Shown here piece after piece: positions 1 to 11,600 of a stretch of 64,000 bases of DNA (within the stretch, counting starts at the first letter, position 1; every line of letters begins with the position of its first letter). The stretch covers positions 37,041,360 to 37,105,359 of the forward strand of contig OX465583.1 in NCBI GenBank assembly GCA_950022655.1, read 5' to 3'. Both the position numbers and the translations under genes were made by a program. The notes beneath the pieces are model-generated. The model worked only from the letters and a program-made list of their open reading frames with translations, was not told the DNA's origin and ran no database searches. Origin of the DNA: Alentia gelatinosa (Eukaryota > Annelida > Polychaeta > Phyllodocida > Polynoidae).

Positions 1-79
1 GTGAAGCGTCTGGCAGGGTCAGGTCTTAGCACAAATAGCGTACCTGGAATTACTGCTAGCGGTGGAAAATGGCCCGACA

Positions 80-776
80 GGTATCAGCCCAACACCCAAA
101 CCCAACACTGAACCCGGAATGCAGCCTTTATATTGACATCGCACAACATTCTACCTGAACACTGAACCCAGTATGCAACCTCTGAATAAATATCCCGCAA
201 CCCCTGACCCAAACACTGTACTCTGTATACAGCCTCTGTATATTTGATATCGTGCAATGTCCAACCTGAACAATGAACCCAGAATGCAGACTCTATATCG
301 ACATCACACAACACTCAACCTGAACACTGAACCCAGTATGCAACCTCTGTATAAATATCCCACAATCCCTGGTTCAAACACTGTGCCCAGCATACAGCCT
401 CTGTATTTGATATTCCGCAGTGCCCGACCTGAACAATGAACCCAGTATACAGCCTCTGTATTTGATATCCCACAATGACCGACCTGAACAATGAACCCAG
501 TATGCAACCTCTGTATAGATAACCTTCACTAACCGACCCGTACATTGACCTTAGTCTGCAGCCTCTGCATACTGTATCATCATTCAAAACACTAACCCTC
601 ATCCTGAACATTAAACCCAGAGTATGCAGACTCTGGATAACTATACCAACATTTAAGACACCAACCCCTACCATGAACCTTGAACCCGGTATGCAGCCTC
701 GATGTAACTGTACCAACATTTGTCACACTGTCTCCCGATCTGAACAATGAACTTCAATATCCAGCATCAGTATGAC
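80..776. repeat. 54-bp minisatellite
   Basis: About a dozen diverged copies of a unit of roughly 54 bp follow one another. Each contains a core like GAACCCAGTATGCAGCCTC then TGTAT. Cores start near 112, 165, 276, 327, 381, 437, 492, 612 and 680. One more copy lies at about 1095-1125, on the far side of a hairpin element, so the array was split by an insertion. Long reading frames here on both strands are products of the repeat, not genes. Confidence 0.85.
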
Positions 777-777
777 T

Positions 778-1067
778 ATTTATCTCACCCCAGATATTTT
801 TTCTCCATAGACTTAACATTGGGAACTCGTTTCTAACGCCCATTAGATATTTAGGAAAAATATTCAATTGGGGATAATGTCACAAATGTTAGCCCATTAG
901 TCAATATTAAAGGTGAGATAAATTCAGAAACCCATTCAAGTTTAGGGTCAGAGCTCGATCCCATCTCATTTGAATCACATAGTAATTCACGCGGCTTCGC
1001 CTTGTGAATTTCTATGTGATTCAAACTCGATGGGATACGGGCTCAGATCCTAAACTTTCATGGGTTT
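778..1067 (+). mobile_element. Composite hairpin element, copy 1
   Basis: A box is bounded by ATTTATCTCACCCC (778-791) and AGGTGAGATAAAT (911-923). It is followed directly by a long hairpin (928-1067). The two hairpin arms of about 62 nt match at most positions. The tip contains GCGGCTTCGCC at 991-1001. The element interrupts the 54-bp minisatellite. The same box-plus-hairpin layout occurs five more times in the window. No reading frame is carried, so it is presumably non-autonomous. Confidence 0.7.
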
Positions 1068-1169
1068 CCTCTATAATCTATAATCACCCTACTCCTGACC
1101 TGAACCCAGCATGCAGCCTCTGTATAACCATTCTTATCGATCTTAAAACCCACCCTAGTATGCATAGTT

Positions 1170-2344
1170 ATCACCATAGAATCTACTTTATTTTTCTTCA
1201 TATTTATTTTGGCGTGATGTGAATAGTTGAGTTATTTTCGAAATATTGTTACCATCCACAATAATGGACCCGCTCCTTTGGGCCTTTTGTACAATATTCT
1301 GCCCATCTCTGATGTCCTTGTCACATCCTGAATGTGGGTCCACTATGACGTCACTATAAAAATGTTGTCTGACGCAGATCTCACTAGGATGATTGATATG
1401 CTTTGTAAATTCCGCAGGCTTTGTTGGTTGTACGAGATGCATTGTTGGATATAAATGTTGTTAAAGGGTCTAATTTCTTTCAGCCAGGACATTTTCAGAG
1501 AACCCAAGAATCCCTTAGCAACTACTGCATCTAGTTTTCATTCGCATGTGTGCAGCTAACGATGTTCTTGTTGTTGAATTTCACTTTCCTTTACGGGAAT
1601 AATCTAAGAGATCCTGAAAAAAATTGCACGCCGATACCCTCGCTATTTACGTGTTACATAGTGTTGCATTCAGTCCCAACAGAATCTTTATTTTCAGCAA
1701 ACCACACGGATATATATCTATATACATGTAGTTGTTGAGACGTTTCTTGTATGTAACATATTTTGCCCCTCTTCTATGTCAGATGTTAACAGGGCACGAT
1801 CATTCTTTATTGTTTGTCAGGATATCTTTACTGAATGCTGAGCACAATTCGTTGGTGGTGGCAGTGCACATCCTATCTGATGCCACTATGATTCTAAATG
1901 GATTATTTCTATGTTCCTGAATGCTGAAAATAATTTGAGTGTGATTTTTATTTTTTAACTTGTTTGCATTATGTTGATAACTGATTGTAGAAGCTCTTAT
2001 ACTTGATAAGATTTCGTAGTCTGAAATTAGTTACTTACTATCATTCATGTTATTATCTAATATAAATTTGCAGAACATGCGAGATTTTATCTAAAATGTT
2101 TTTACTGTAACACAGTGTTATTGACATATGATGATCTTGAATGGTTACAGTTGATAAATTCTTAAGAGCTTGACAGAATTATTTCATATATAACTAGAAA
2201 TCAATACCTTTTACATACAACGTACTATAATTAAATTCGTTTTAAACCACAGTAAAATATCACATTTCTATGATTGAGGATATCTAATGAATCCTTTAAG
2301 TATCTGCAAACAATTATGTCAAACCTACATTCTGCTGGTTACAG
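1170..2344. other. AT-rich non-coding stretch
   Basis: No coding exon, RNA gene or clear repeat could be supported here. It lies 5' of the MZB1-like last exon on the same strand, so it is probably intron. The earlier exons of that gene were looked for and not found, so they may lie before the window. Confidence 0.5.
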
Positions 2345-2513
2345 ACTACGCGACATGTGTGAGCAGTACGCGGGCGATATTGGGGAACTCGTCATCTACA
2401 ACCAGTACAAGAAGAAACCCAAGACGAAGAACGCCCTGGAGGATTACCTGTGTCGAGGCACCGGTCTCCTCGGGGACTGTGCGGGCGTCAAGGGGAGCAA
2501 GGACGAGCTGTGA
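2345..2513 (+). CDS. MZB1: MZB1/pERp1-like ER protein, last exon (partial gene)
   Basis: A terminal exon encodes about 56 residues ending in KDEL and a TGA stop. The run CEQYAGDIGELVIYNQY, then ALEDYLC and GDCAG, matches the end of vertebrate MZB1 (pERp1) in order and spacing. That protein is a small saposin-like ER resident that works with GRP94 in folding secreted and membrane proteins such as IgM and integrins. A good acceptor (ctgctggttacag) precedes the exon at 2344 and would join in phase 2. The stop falls directly after the ER-retrieval tetrapeptide, so the C-terminus is complete. The upstream exons are not visible in this window. The family call rests on one exon and is moderately sure. 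The ER location is well supported. Confidence 0.62.
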
Positions 2514-3020
2514 GCTACTCCCTGTGAGCCACTCACTATGCTCATTATGAGCCAGTCATTATGAGTCACTGTCAGGCATGAGCTGTGCACCTGATTTTGA
2601 GTCAATCATTGTAAGCCACTCATTGTCAGCCACCGATTATGAGTCAATCACTGTATGTCACTCAATGGCCACTGATTATGAGCCAATCACAAAGCCACTC
2701 ATTGTGAGCCATTCATTAAGAGCTGCTCATTATGAGTCACTCACTATGATCCAGTCATTATGAGTCACTTGAGCCACTCACTGTGAGCTGTGTATTGCGA
2801 GTCACTTACTGTAAGCCACTCAGTGGCCCTTCATTGTGAGCCACTCACTGTTAGCCAGTTATTATAAGCCACTCACTGTCAGCTAATCAATGGCCACTCG
2901 TTCAGTCACTCACTGGGCCACCCATTATAAGCTACTCACTGAACTACTCATGGTAATCCACTCGTGAGTCAATGTGGGCTGCTCATTGTGAGCCACCAAC
3001 TCATTGTGAGCAACTCAGCC
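2514..3020 (+). repeat. Diverged ~13-26-bp tandem repeat
   Basis: Dozens of imperfect copies of a unit like TGAGCCACTCATTATGAG start directly at the stop codon of the MZB1-like exon and run for about 500 bp. They would form most of that gene's 3' UTR if transcription continues. Confidence 0.8.
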
Positions 3021-5442
3021 TCCTGTCATTACAACACGCGTCGCTCTTGCGTTGGAAAGAAACTGCCATCATTTTTCACCAAAGTATCGTTTCCTTTGTG
3101 ATCTAAACTGAATTGAACTGAAGTAAGATTTCTATTGTACATGTGATATTTGATATAATACTGTGTATCATTTTAAGGTTGTTGTCAGTCGGGGCTGAGT
3201 TTGTAAACAATTTACTGAAAAAGAAATTGTTTTCACTTTCCGTCAAAACACACATAAATGTTAATGAGGGTGATAAAATTTGCCGGATGTTCGGGGCTGG
3301 TTTAGCTTAAATCTGGCCAGATTGAGTACTTAATTAATGTATTACTGCCGAATCTTTAGGATATGACATCTATTACAAGAATCCAACATATCGCGGATAA
3401 ACACATTTAAGTTCGCGACTACTTGTCATTAGCAGTGATGCATTGATTGTAGGGAGTTGTGAATGTGTTCGGCAGTAAACTATGTTTACTACATGCTTGA
3501 ATTCTAAAATACGACAGTGGTAGAAAACAAAAATTGTGAAGAGGCGATCATGGAAAATTTGCTGTGTAAATATTCTTAAATCAGCATTGATATCTCGAGA
3601 AGCATTTTCAACATTCCATATCTCATTCCAGTCTTACTTGCATGGCACTATAATGTTATACAAGATATCTCAGTGAAGATTCTATTCGCCTGTGGATAAC
3701 AGGGCTCGGGGTTCGTGTCATGCCGCAGTATTTCCTGCTTGTTTGTCATCCTCATCTCATAAATTCCATCTCGCTGTGATATGACCCTAGCCGTTGATGC
3801 GACGGGAAACACCAACACTACTACGATGTTAGTACTATGAAGGTACTGTAGTTAGGTATGTTGCACTGCGATACTTACAGACAGAAACCATCACAATGAT
3901 AGCTTCTTGCTCATTCCTAGGTTATCTTCCTTATTATATCCACTGACTATATTTCCTTTTTAGAGCTGTTATGGGAGAAGTCGGGACCTGCTACTTTTGG
4001 CCAATAAATAATCGGACAGCGCCTAAATTTTGGCAGCATTGATATTTATAAACGGAAGTTGCAATATTTTTATGACAAGATCTCGAACTGCCGTTCCCTC
4101 CCATCTTTCAGACACACTGTTGCAATAAAATAGATCATCGAGGAAGGAATCATGAGATGAAAAAAGGATATTCGCCAACACATTATGCTATTCTGAGTGC
4201 AATGTTAATGTATATGTATCTGCTGAGGTTATGTATGCGCTGGTGTGAGTACCGTGGCATCTTTTGGTGCTAAACTGTAGTAGCACCCTGATATTTCACA
4301 ATTTAATATTTTTGTGTAGCACTAAGATATATGTACAATATCTACAATATAATCTTGCTGTTTGTATCATTTTATCAACAGAGTGGCAGATTTCTCATAA
4401 AGGCGTTGTTTTGAGGTATGTTGAATGCCTGGTGATAGGTAATGGAACAAAAAGACAAAATCTGCCTAAAATTCTATCAGGATGTTGTACACTAGAGGTG
4501 CAACCTCGCGAGGATTTACAAAAACATGAGGCTGCCTTAAAAATAGAAGGAATTTACAACTGGTGTAGAGAAATATTTTGAAACCGTAGTGTAACTGATA
4601 TTTATGTTTTTATGAGCATAGAACAAAGATAGGTATTTGGACCTGTGATGATACAATTAAAACATAATTATCTATGCGGTATTGTGAACATTGTTTTGAA
4701 ATGTTCCTATTTAAACCGAAGTAAGAGATTGGTCCCTTGAATATTTGTAGACTCAACTAACCAGAGAATTAATAACCACTTATTAATTTTCAATTAACGA
4801 CCTAATAGAGATTAGTAGGACCAAGGAATGAATGTCGTGCATTAAATTGATATAGTCTTTATTACGTGTGTATAATATCAATGTACAAGATTTTTCTGCA
4901 CAATTCAAGATTCATACACTTCAAGTTGTTTCAGGAGTTCATGCTTTTCTCTTTCCTAGAAAAAGTGGTCGAGTTCAATAAATGTCGATCAAACCAAACG
5001 TTTTGTTTACGTGAACAAATGGATAGTGACCTGTGACTTTCTTTTTATGTTGCTTTGCATCCCCATTCATTTTCTAGCTGAAGTCCATCTAGTCTCAAAA
5101 CTTAACCCACCCATAGCGAAATCACATTTGATTTGTAAGTTTGTACTTTAATGAAGTATTTTAATAAATCTATATAACAAAATGATGTTATTTCGTATTG
5201 TTCTTCAGTTGATTTGGTATTTTACAAACAACAATAGCCCATTATGTTCAAAGTTTACATCATTATATAACTTCCATCATTAAATATATACGCCATTTAT
5301 GGTAACTCAAAACAATATAAGTCCTATCATAGTACCCGTCATATAATACTGAAATGCAAACCTGAGTTTCTGATATACATGTTATATGAGAATATTCATC
5401 AAAATTATTATATTATCCTGAGTAACAATAGAGTTAAATAGA
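3021..5442. other. AT-rich intergenic stretch
   Basis: No exon, RNA gene or repeat family could be supported. The right part should contain the 3' UTR of renalase, which is on the minus strand. A minus-strand AATAAA lies at about 4856-4861. The short open frames have AT-driven codon content and no recognisable domain. Confidence 0.5.
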
Positions 5443-5604
5443 TCACAGTTTGCTTGCTTGTTTGACAAGTTCTACAGCGGTGCCGGCAGAGTCGATACAG
5501 CCGTCAAATCTCGGGGCTTCTACGAAGGCGTCTCCGGCCAGTATTAGGGGTGGATCTGAGTGAAGGAGCACCGCCCGGGGACTGCCCGCATACCCTTCAT
5601 GTAC
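5443..5604 (-). CDS. RNLS: Renalase exon 7 (last)
   Basis: The acceptor cgtctacag is followed by 53 codons and TGA. The segment includes LILAGDAFVEAPRFDGC, which matches the family's C-terminal flavin-binding motif. The protein ends KQASKL. Confidence 0.9.
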   Translation of the reverse strand, partial: VHEGYAGSPRAVLLHSDPPLILAGDAFVEAPRFDGCIDSAGTAVELVKQASKL

Positions 5605-8600
5605 CTGTAGACGTAAAAAGTAAACTTATCATTACGTGAATATTGAATTTAAAAAAATCTTAATTCATCAAATATTTCACTTTACTAAAGTAAGGGGACT
5701 AATAAAATATGCATCATGGACGTATTTCTGACAGGCTGGTATACATATGATGGGTCAGTATTCAGCTGATATATGATGGCTCAGTATTCAGCTGGTTAGA
5801 TTTCAAATAGTAGGATATCATTTATGCGAGTGCTTCACCGGGGTGATTTTGCCGCTGGGTGGTGTGTGCCAAACATGCTTAATGTAAAATCCCACAGTGC
5901 TGTTCACCGGTGACGACCGCACGGCTACCGTTCAGTTGCCACCAGTAGGTATCCAAGAAACGCTAATTCATTAGGTTTTACCGGTTCATCGCCGTGCGGC
6001 CGCTGCCGGTGAGCATGTGACCTGCTCCACCGCACCCGTATCTATACCCTAGCTAACATTGCTACCGTGCAGCCACCGTGTGCTGTTCTTTTGTGGTCAT
6101 GGCGTCGGTCTGATGGAGCATGCCCTTTATGTCACCTTTACGATTCAATTATTATAAAATGTCCGAAGTTATCACCAACCACAGACCAGTATAATTTGGG
6201 AGTCAGACAAATTTATTGATCCTTTATGGTATGCTAAAATTCTGAGTAAAACCTTTTAGACTATCTTTGCATTGGCAACGGTTTCGGTGCTTTGCTAAAA
6301 AACGAATTATTTTCGATTCCTGTCCTACCCTGCTGGGTCGGCGTTTGAATTTCAAACACATTATATTTTGGTACTTAGTAACGTCTTCTTTAAGGCCTGC
6401 AAGGGCTAGACTGTTTATTCGTAATTGGGGGCATACTCGATATATATACTAGCTGTTGTCTTTTACACAAAATAAAATCCACGAAATTATTTCACTCAAA
6501 AGTTTCAAAGCAACTTGATAAACGTTGTAATTATGAAACCCCACCCACCTGAGAGAAGCGCCACTTATGGTTCTTGACGGCGTCGGGCGGCGGGAGTTCC
6601 GGGAGCAGTTTCCGTGCGCGCGGCATGATCAGCTCCGAGCAGACGACATCCTTGTCCTCTTCCAGATGCTGCAGACTGAAAGGCACCGAGGCGTGTACCA
6701 CCACCGACGTGCCGCCCGGAGACGTACCCGCTGCAGGGCACCGTGTAGAGTAATATATCAGGTATGAAGTCTCGAATACATGAAGTTTTAGATGGTGTTT
6801 TACAATGATTAAATCAGCGTACAATGAATAAAGCATGCTTTCAATTAAATTTATCTCAGTAACTAAAAGAATAATTCTACAATCAGGCATGGGATTTTAG
6901 AATTTTGAAAATCCTGGAAAAGGGTTTTCAGGGGTTTGGGGGCCTGTATCTGTGGCTATTCTAATTTAATTCTTGAGACCTCACAGAATAGATTCTAAAC
7001 TAAAAACATATTACAGGGTTTACATAAGGGGTAGGACAACAAGGTTGAAAACTCGCTGAGCCCAATAGCGATTGACTGGGGAACAAACATCGAACTTAGG
7101 CTGGTTCCCTAGTCATCCGCTAATCAGAAGTAGGGTACAGTTAGCCTAGATTTTTCCGATTCTAGCCAATCAGCTGGCTATCTAGCCAATCAGCTAGCTG
7201 TAAATATTCAGTATGAAGAGTGGACTTGCTGAGATGGGCACATTCTCAACTTATCAGCTGAAAGTTTAGGTTGAAAAGAACCACTCTCTATTAAGAGTTA
7301 TTCTAAGGTGATAGACAAACGTTTCTGGAATGTTTGGATAAGATTACTTATTTCATCAATAAGATATGCATTCACTTCATAAATTTTCTAAATTTGATGG
7401 AAATAGTTAAAGACATTTTCCTGACATTGGTGAAAAGGTTGAAAATCCACTGCACCGTTGAAGAGTGTAAACCCTGTATTAAGATAGTCAGTTAATAAAC
7501 ATGTATATTTTTTCATACCTTGATCTCTTTTCTTGGTGTCTACGGAGATAAACCTGACGACTTTATCATTGATGTACTTTGCACACCAGGGGACGTCAAG
7601 CGTTGTTCCAGGTTTATAAAACATCCCCAGTGCGTAGCGCGAGGAATATTTCACAGCCTCCAGTTTCTCCTTAACGTCTGGCGTGGAATCTGTGTACAAG
7701 TCATATCTTCTGAGTGTTATGTATCAAAATAACCCCAAACGAGGGTATACTACCACAGATATGTTCCTTCATTATATATTCACTTTTATACAAGCCACAT
7801 TAGGGTTTCCTTCAAATGAATGTACAGTAGACTACCGCTATCACGACCCCCTTAGGAATTGGGGTAAAATTGTCGCATTAGCGAGGTGATCGCTTTACTG
7901 AGAGTAAAGTGTAAAAGGAGAGATATTTTCAAACATACCATTACTAATAATAACATCATTACAAACATAAAACATTGAATGGCATATGGTGATGAAATAT
8001 CTTAATAATATAACAGAGGCATTGACTGAAAAAAATGTAGTACCTAAAATCGATTTTATCGATCCGTTGAGACCCAGTATTTGCGGTACGGGCATGGTCA
8101 AAACGAGGCAATCTGTCATGCTTGACGTGCCGTCTGCTGCCGTCACTTTCCAGCGTCCGTTCTCGCGTTCACATGATAACACCTGGTGGTTAAATTGTAC
8201 ATCAGCCCCTGAAAACAAATTCATATGTAATAAGTACCGATCTAACAGTAATGGGATCGTATCATCAACACAGAGATAACAACCCCAAGGTGAAAATAAT
8301 GGGTAACGATACGTAGAATGAAGATATGTTTGATCATTCTTGGTTTAAAGAATTCTGTCAGCATATATACAGGTGTTGCGATATTAATATCCACATCAAA
8401 GAAGCGCCTCCCCTTCATGCCACAAACAACATATATAGATCTACTCTGGAAACAAAAGGAAATGACTAATTTGGGTTTTGACTGTTAGCATACTCGCAAG
8501 AACAACTTAACTCACCAGATGTTTTTATGAAATGTTTCACAACGGAACTGATGCCGTGAGGGGCGACGAAATGCTTGGCATCAGAAGCGTGGCGGTCTCC

Positions 8601-11600
8601 TTCTATGTGTCCGGTTAGTGTTTTTAGGAGACCCAAACCTTGGAGTTCACTGTAGATACTGAAAAGTAAAGACAAGTGATATCATTACACATACTTTTAA
8701 AACACAGCAAACAACGAATTCAGAAGAAAATGCGAAAGCGCAGCAGAAACTGGTTGAGTGGGTTTTTGCAGAGAAAGGATAATTTTGACAAGAAATGTTA
8801 AGGATGTCATTTGAGGTCCGAAAAAAGGAATATTTTCCATGTGGAACTTGCTGCCTATCAAAGAAAGACCTCGAAAACACAGAAAGCATATCGGTGTCGG
8901 CCACGGCCTAGAGCTGAGGGTCTATCGGGAGGTTCAAAGCACTGTATCATTGGCGTGAATGAACCTCAACTAATATCATCTTCATCTTACATAAGAGGAA
9001 ATGTGAGATTGAGAGACTAGGAGGCATAAGGAAAGTGCTACTAAGCGCCGAAACGTCGTCCAAGCTAGCAAAAATCCTAAAAACTGCATTATCTAAAAAG
9101 GGTAATAAAACTTAGAATCGCATCCATTTGGTTTGTGGTTGGTGTTAAATTTCCAAACATAAGAGAAAATAATAATACATTCTAAGAATGAAAAACTGGA
9201 TTTCCATATAAAAATCACTTGAATTACCAGCATCGAGGTAGAGCTTGTAACATGCATCATACTACCCTACAGCGGGCTACCCTAATTTTACTGGTAGTGT
9301 ATATATGTGTGACTCGCTAAACATTGGTCTCCCTCATTGTCACTTTACAAGGACTAGCGATATATCTATCATAGTTCATTTATAGAAAAACTATAGCTTA
9401 TGCATTGGAATTACATACAAAAATAATCTCACTCTTTGTGTGTGTCGTAATAATGAGGAGTAGCTGTTATGTACTGTGCCCCCAGATCCACACTGCAGTC
9501 ACATTCTGATGGGCCACGACTGGTGGACATGCGACCACCTGAAAGGAAAAGTAAACATGTAGTAGGCTTAATGAATGTGATTATCATTCTTCAGTTATTA
9601 ATCTAATCATAAGCATCATGGTTGTGTAACTGTCAGAAATATCAATAAATCATTAATACTTGAATAAAAATTCACAGCCAACACTCAATAGATTAAATAT
9701 ACTAGCTACATACAGATATTTTATTTGCAATACCAGATTTTTTTTAGATCACTCTCTAAACGAATAACATTGATTGTCACATGGGATATCGATGCCCATG
9801 TAGCTCTTGGTTTGATACTAATAAAGTGCTGGTGGACTTGCCATGTTATATCTTGGTATGTCTATATGTCTTACGTCTTTGGCCGCGATAAAATGTGCAC
9901 AATGATTTGCATATTTTTTCGCGATAACATGTGTTTATTTGGTGCTCCACCATCTCCATGTTTCACCACCTATTGCCTGATATACCTCTGCTAAAGCCCT
10001 GTCTCCACTGTGCGATTCTAGGTATATAGGTACGTCCAGTCTCAGACTGGGCGTACCTCCAGGATCGCAACTCGGCAAAACGCACAGTGGAGACAGCAAG
10101 TTTCCCTCTAGTCTGAGACTGGGCATACCGGTACACCCAGTCTCAGACTGGACCGCATGTACCCTGCATCACAAGCTTTTTTAAATATCAAACATGTTTG
10201 ATATTTGTATGCCCAGTCTGAGACTAGGCGTACCCTATGTACCTGGAATCACAAGTCCTCCAGTCGCAAACGAGGGTGTCTCCACACAGAATCGATGATA
10301 CCTTGCGATCCAAGGTACATGCGGTACGCCAAGCCGGTACCTCCAGTCTGAGACTGGAGATACAGGATCGCAAGCTCCCCCAGTCGCACAGTGGAGACAG
10401 GCCTTTACTGTGACATACCGCGATCTATCATGACAAGAATTGCAAAGGTGCTTAGCTGCACCGATGCATCGCGGCAAAATTACTCAAAACCTAGCACAAC
10501 TGGAAGTGCTGGTGTATAAAATGTCAGAATTCCATCAATTGTCGAAAACTTGCATCCCTGCCATTATCAGAATACCTGTACGGTATAAAATATTGATTGA
10601 GTTTGAGTTGATTGCTGTATGTGCAGTCACAGACTTGTCATGATGGCTGTGGCTCAGTGCATATTTTTACATCCTACAAACTTGCATATTTAATCATAAC
10701 TATTAAGTGGTGTTAGGGGTTTACGGAATACAGGTAACCACCACCCGCCATACAACCACCCGGTCACAATCTCCTGTCAGTGTCACACCGACTCCAGGTA
10801 CTTTTTCATCCTCGTATGTACTCACACGGATGCAGTGACTGCCACAGATGTGGTCTTCTTTGATATTTAGTGGTTATGGCCCGAAGGGCCAATACGGTTC
10901 TTGACTCAACTCGTCCTTCAGTTGGTTATAACTATTGAGCTAGAGCTAAGCATTCACACCACCTGCTGCACCCTGGTGTGGCCAGAGGGCTGGAAGACCC
11001 CGACTTGCTGCCAGGCTTTCACATGGGGCATTCACACATATATCTCTGCCACCCGTGGGTGGGTACAGACAGCCATACGCTGACAGGGGAGAAGGTGACC
11101 GAATGATTGTAGGGTGGGTGATTGTGATGCGTAACCTGTAGGCCTATATCAGAACGTCAATTCCACACACTGTGACACTGTAGTCGAGGTCTGCGGGGGG
11201 TATGCATCACTATGGATAGGCATCACTATCACCCGCCCTACAATCATTTGGTCAAGTTCCCCCCTGTCAGCATGTGGCCCTGTGTTCCACCCACGAGCGG
11301 CAGAGATATATATGTGTGAATGCCCCATGTGAAAGCTTGGCAGTGCATCGGAAGTTGTTCAGCCCTCCGGCTGCAGCTGGGTGTGGCCAATGGTGCAAAT
11401 GCTTAGATGTAGCTCAGAACTTATAACTGTAACTGAAGGACTAGTTGAGTCAACAACTGAATCAGCCCTTCTTGCCATAACCACTAAATATTGAAGACGA
11501 CCATGTCTGTGGCAGTTGCTGCGACCATGACCGCTGCCATGTTTGTGTGTCAGAGTAAAGGCAGGGATGGAAAAATACCTGGAGTCAGTGTCGCTCCGAC

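Noticed and set aside
84..719. Open frames of 60-134 codons on both strands
   Set aside because: They are repeat translations of the 54-bp minisatellite, with periodic low-complexity peptides.
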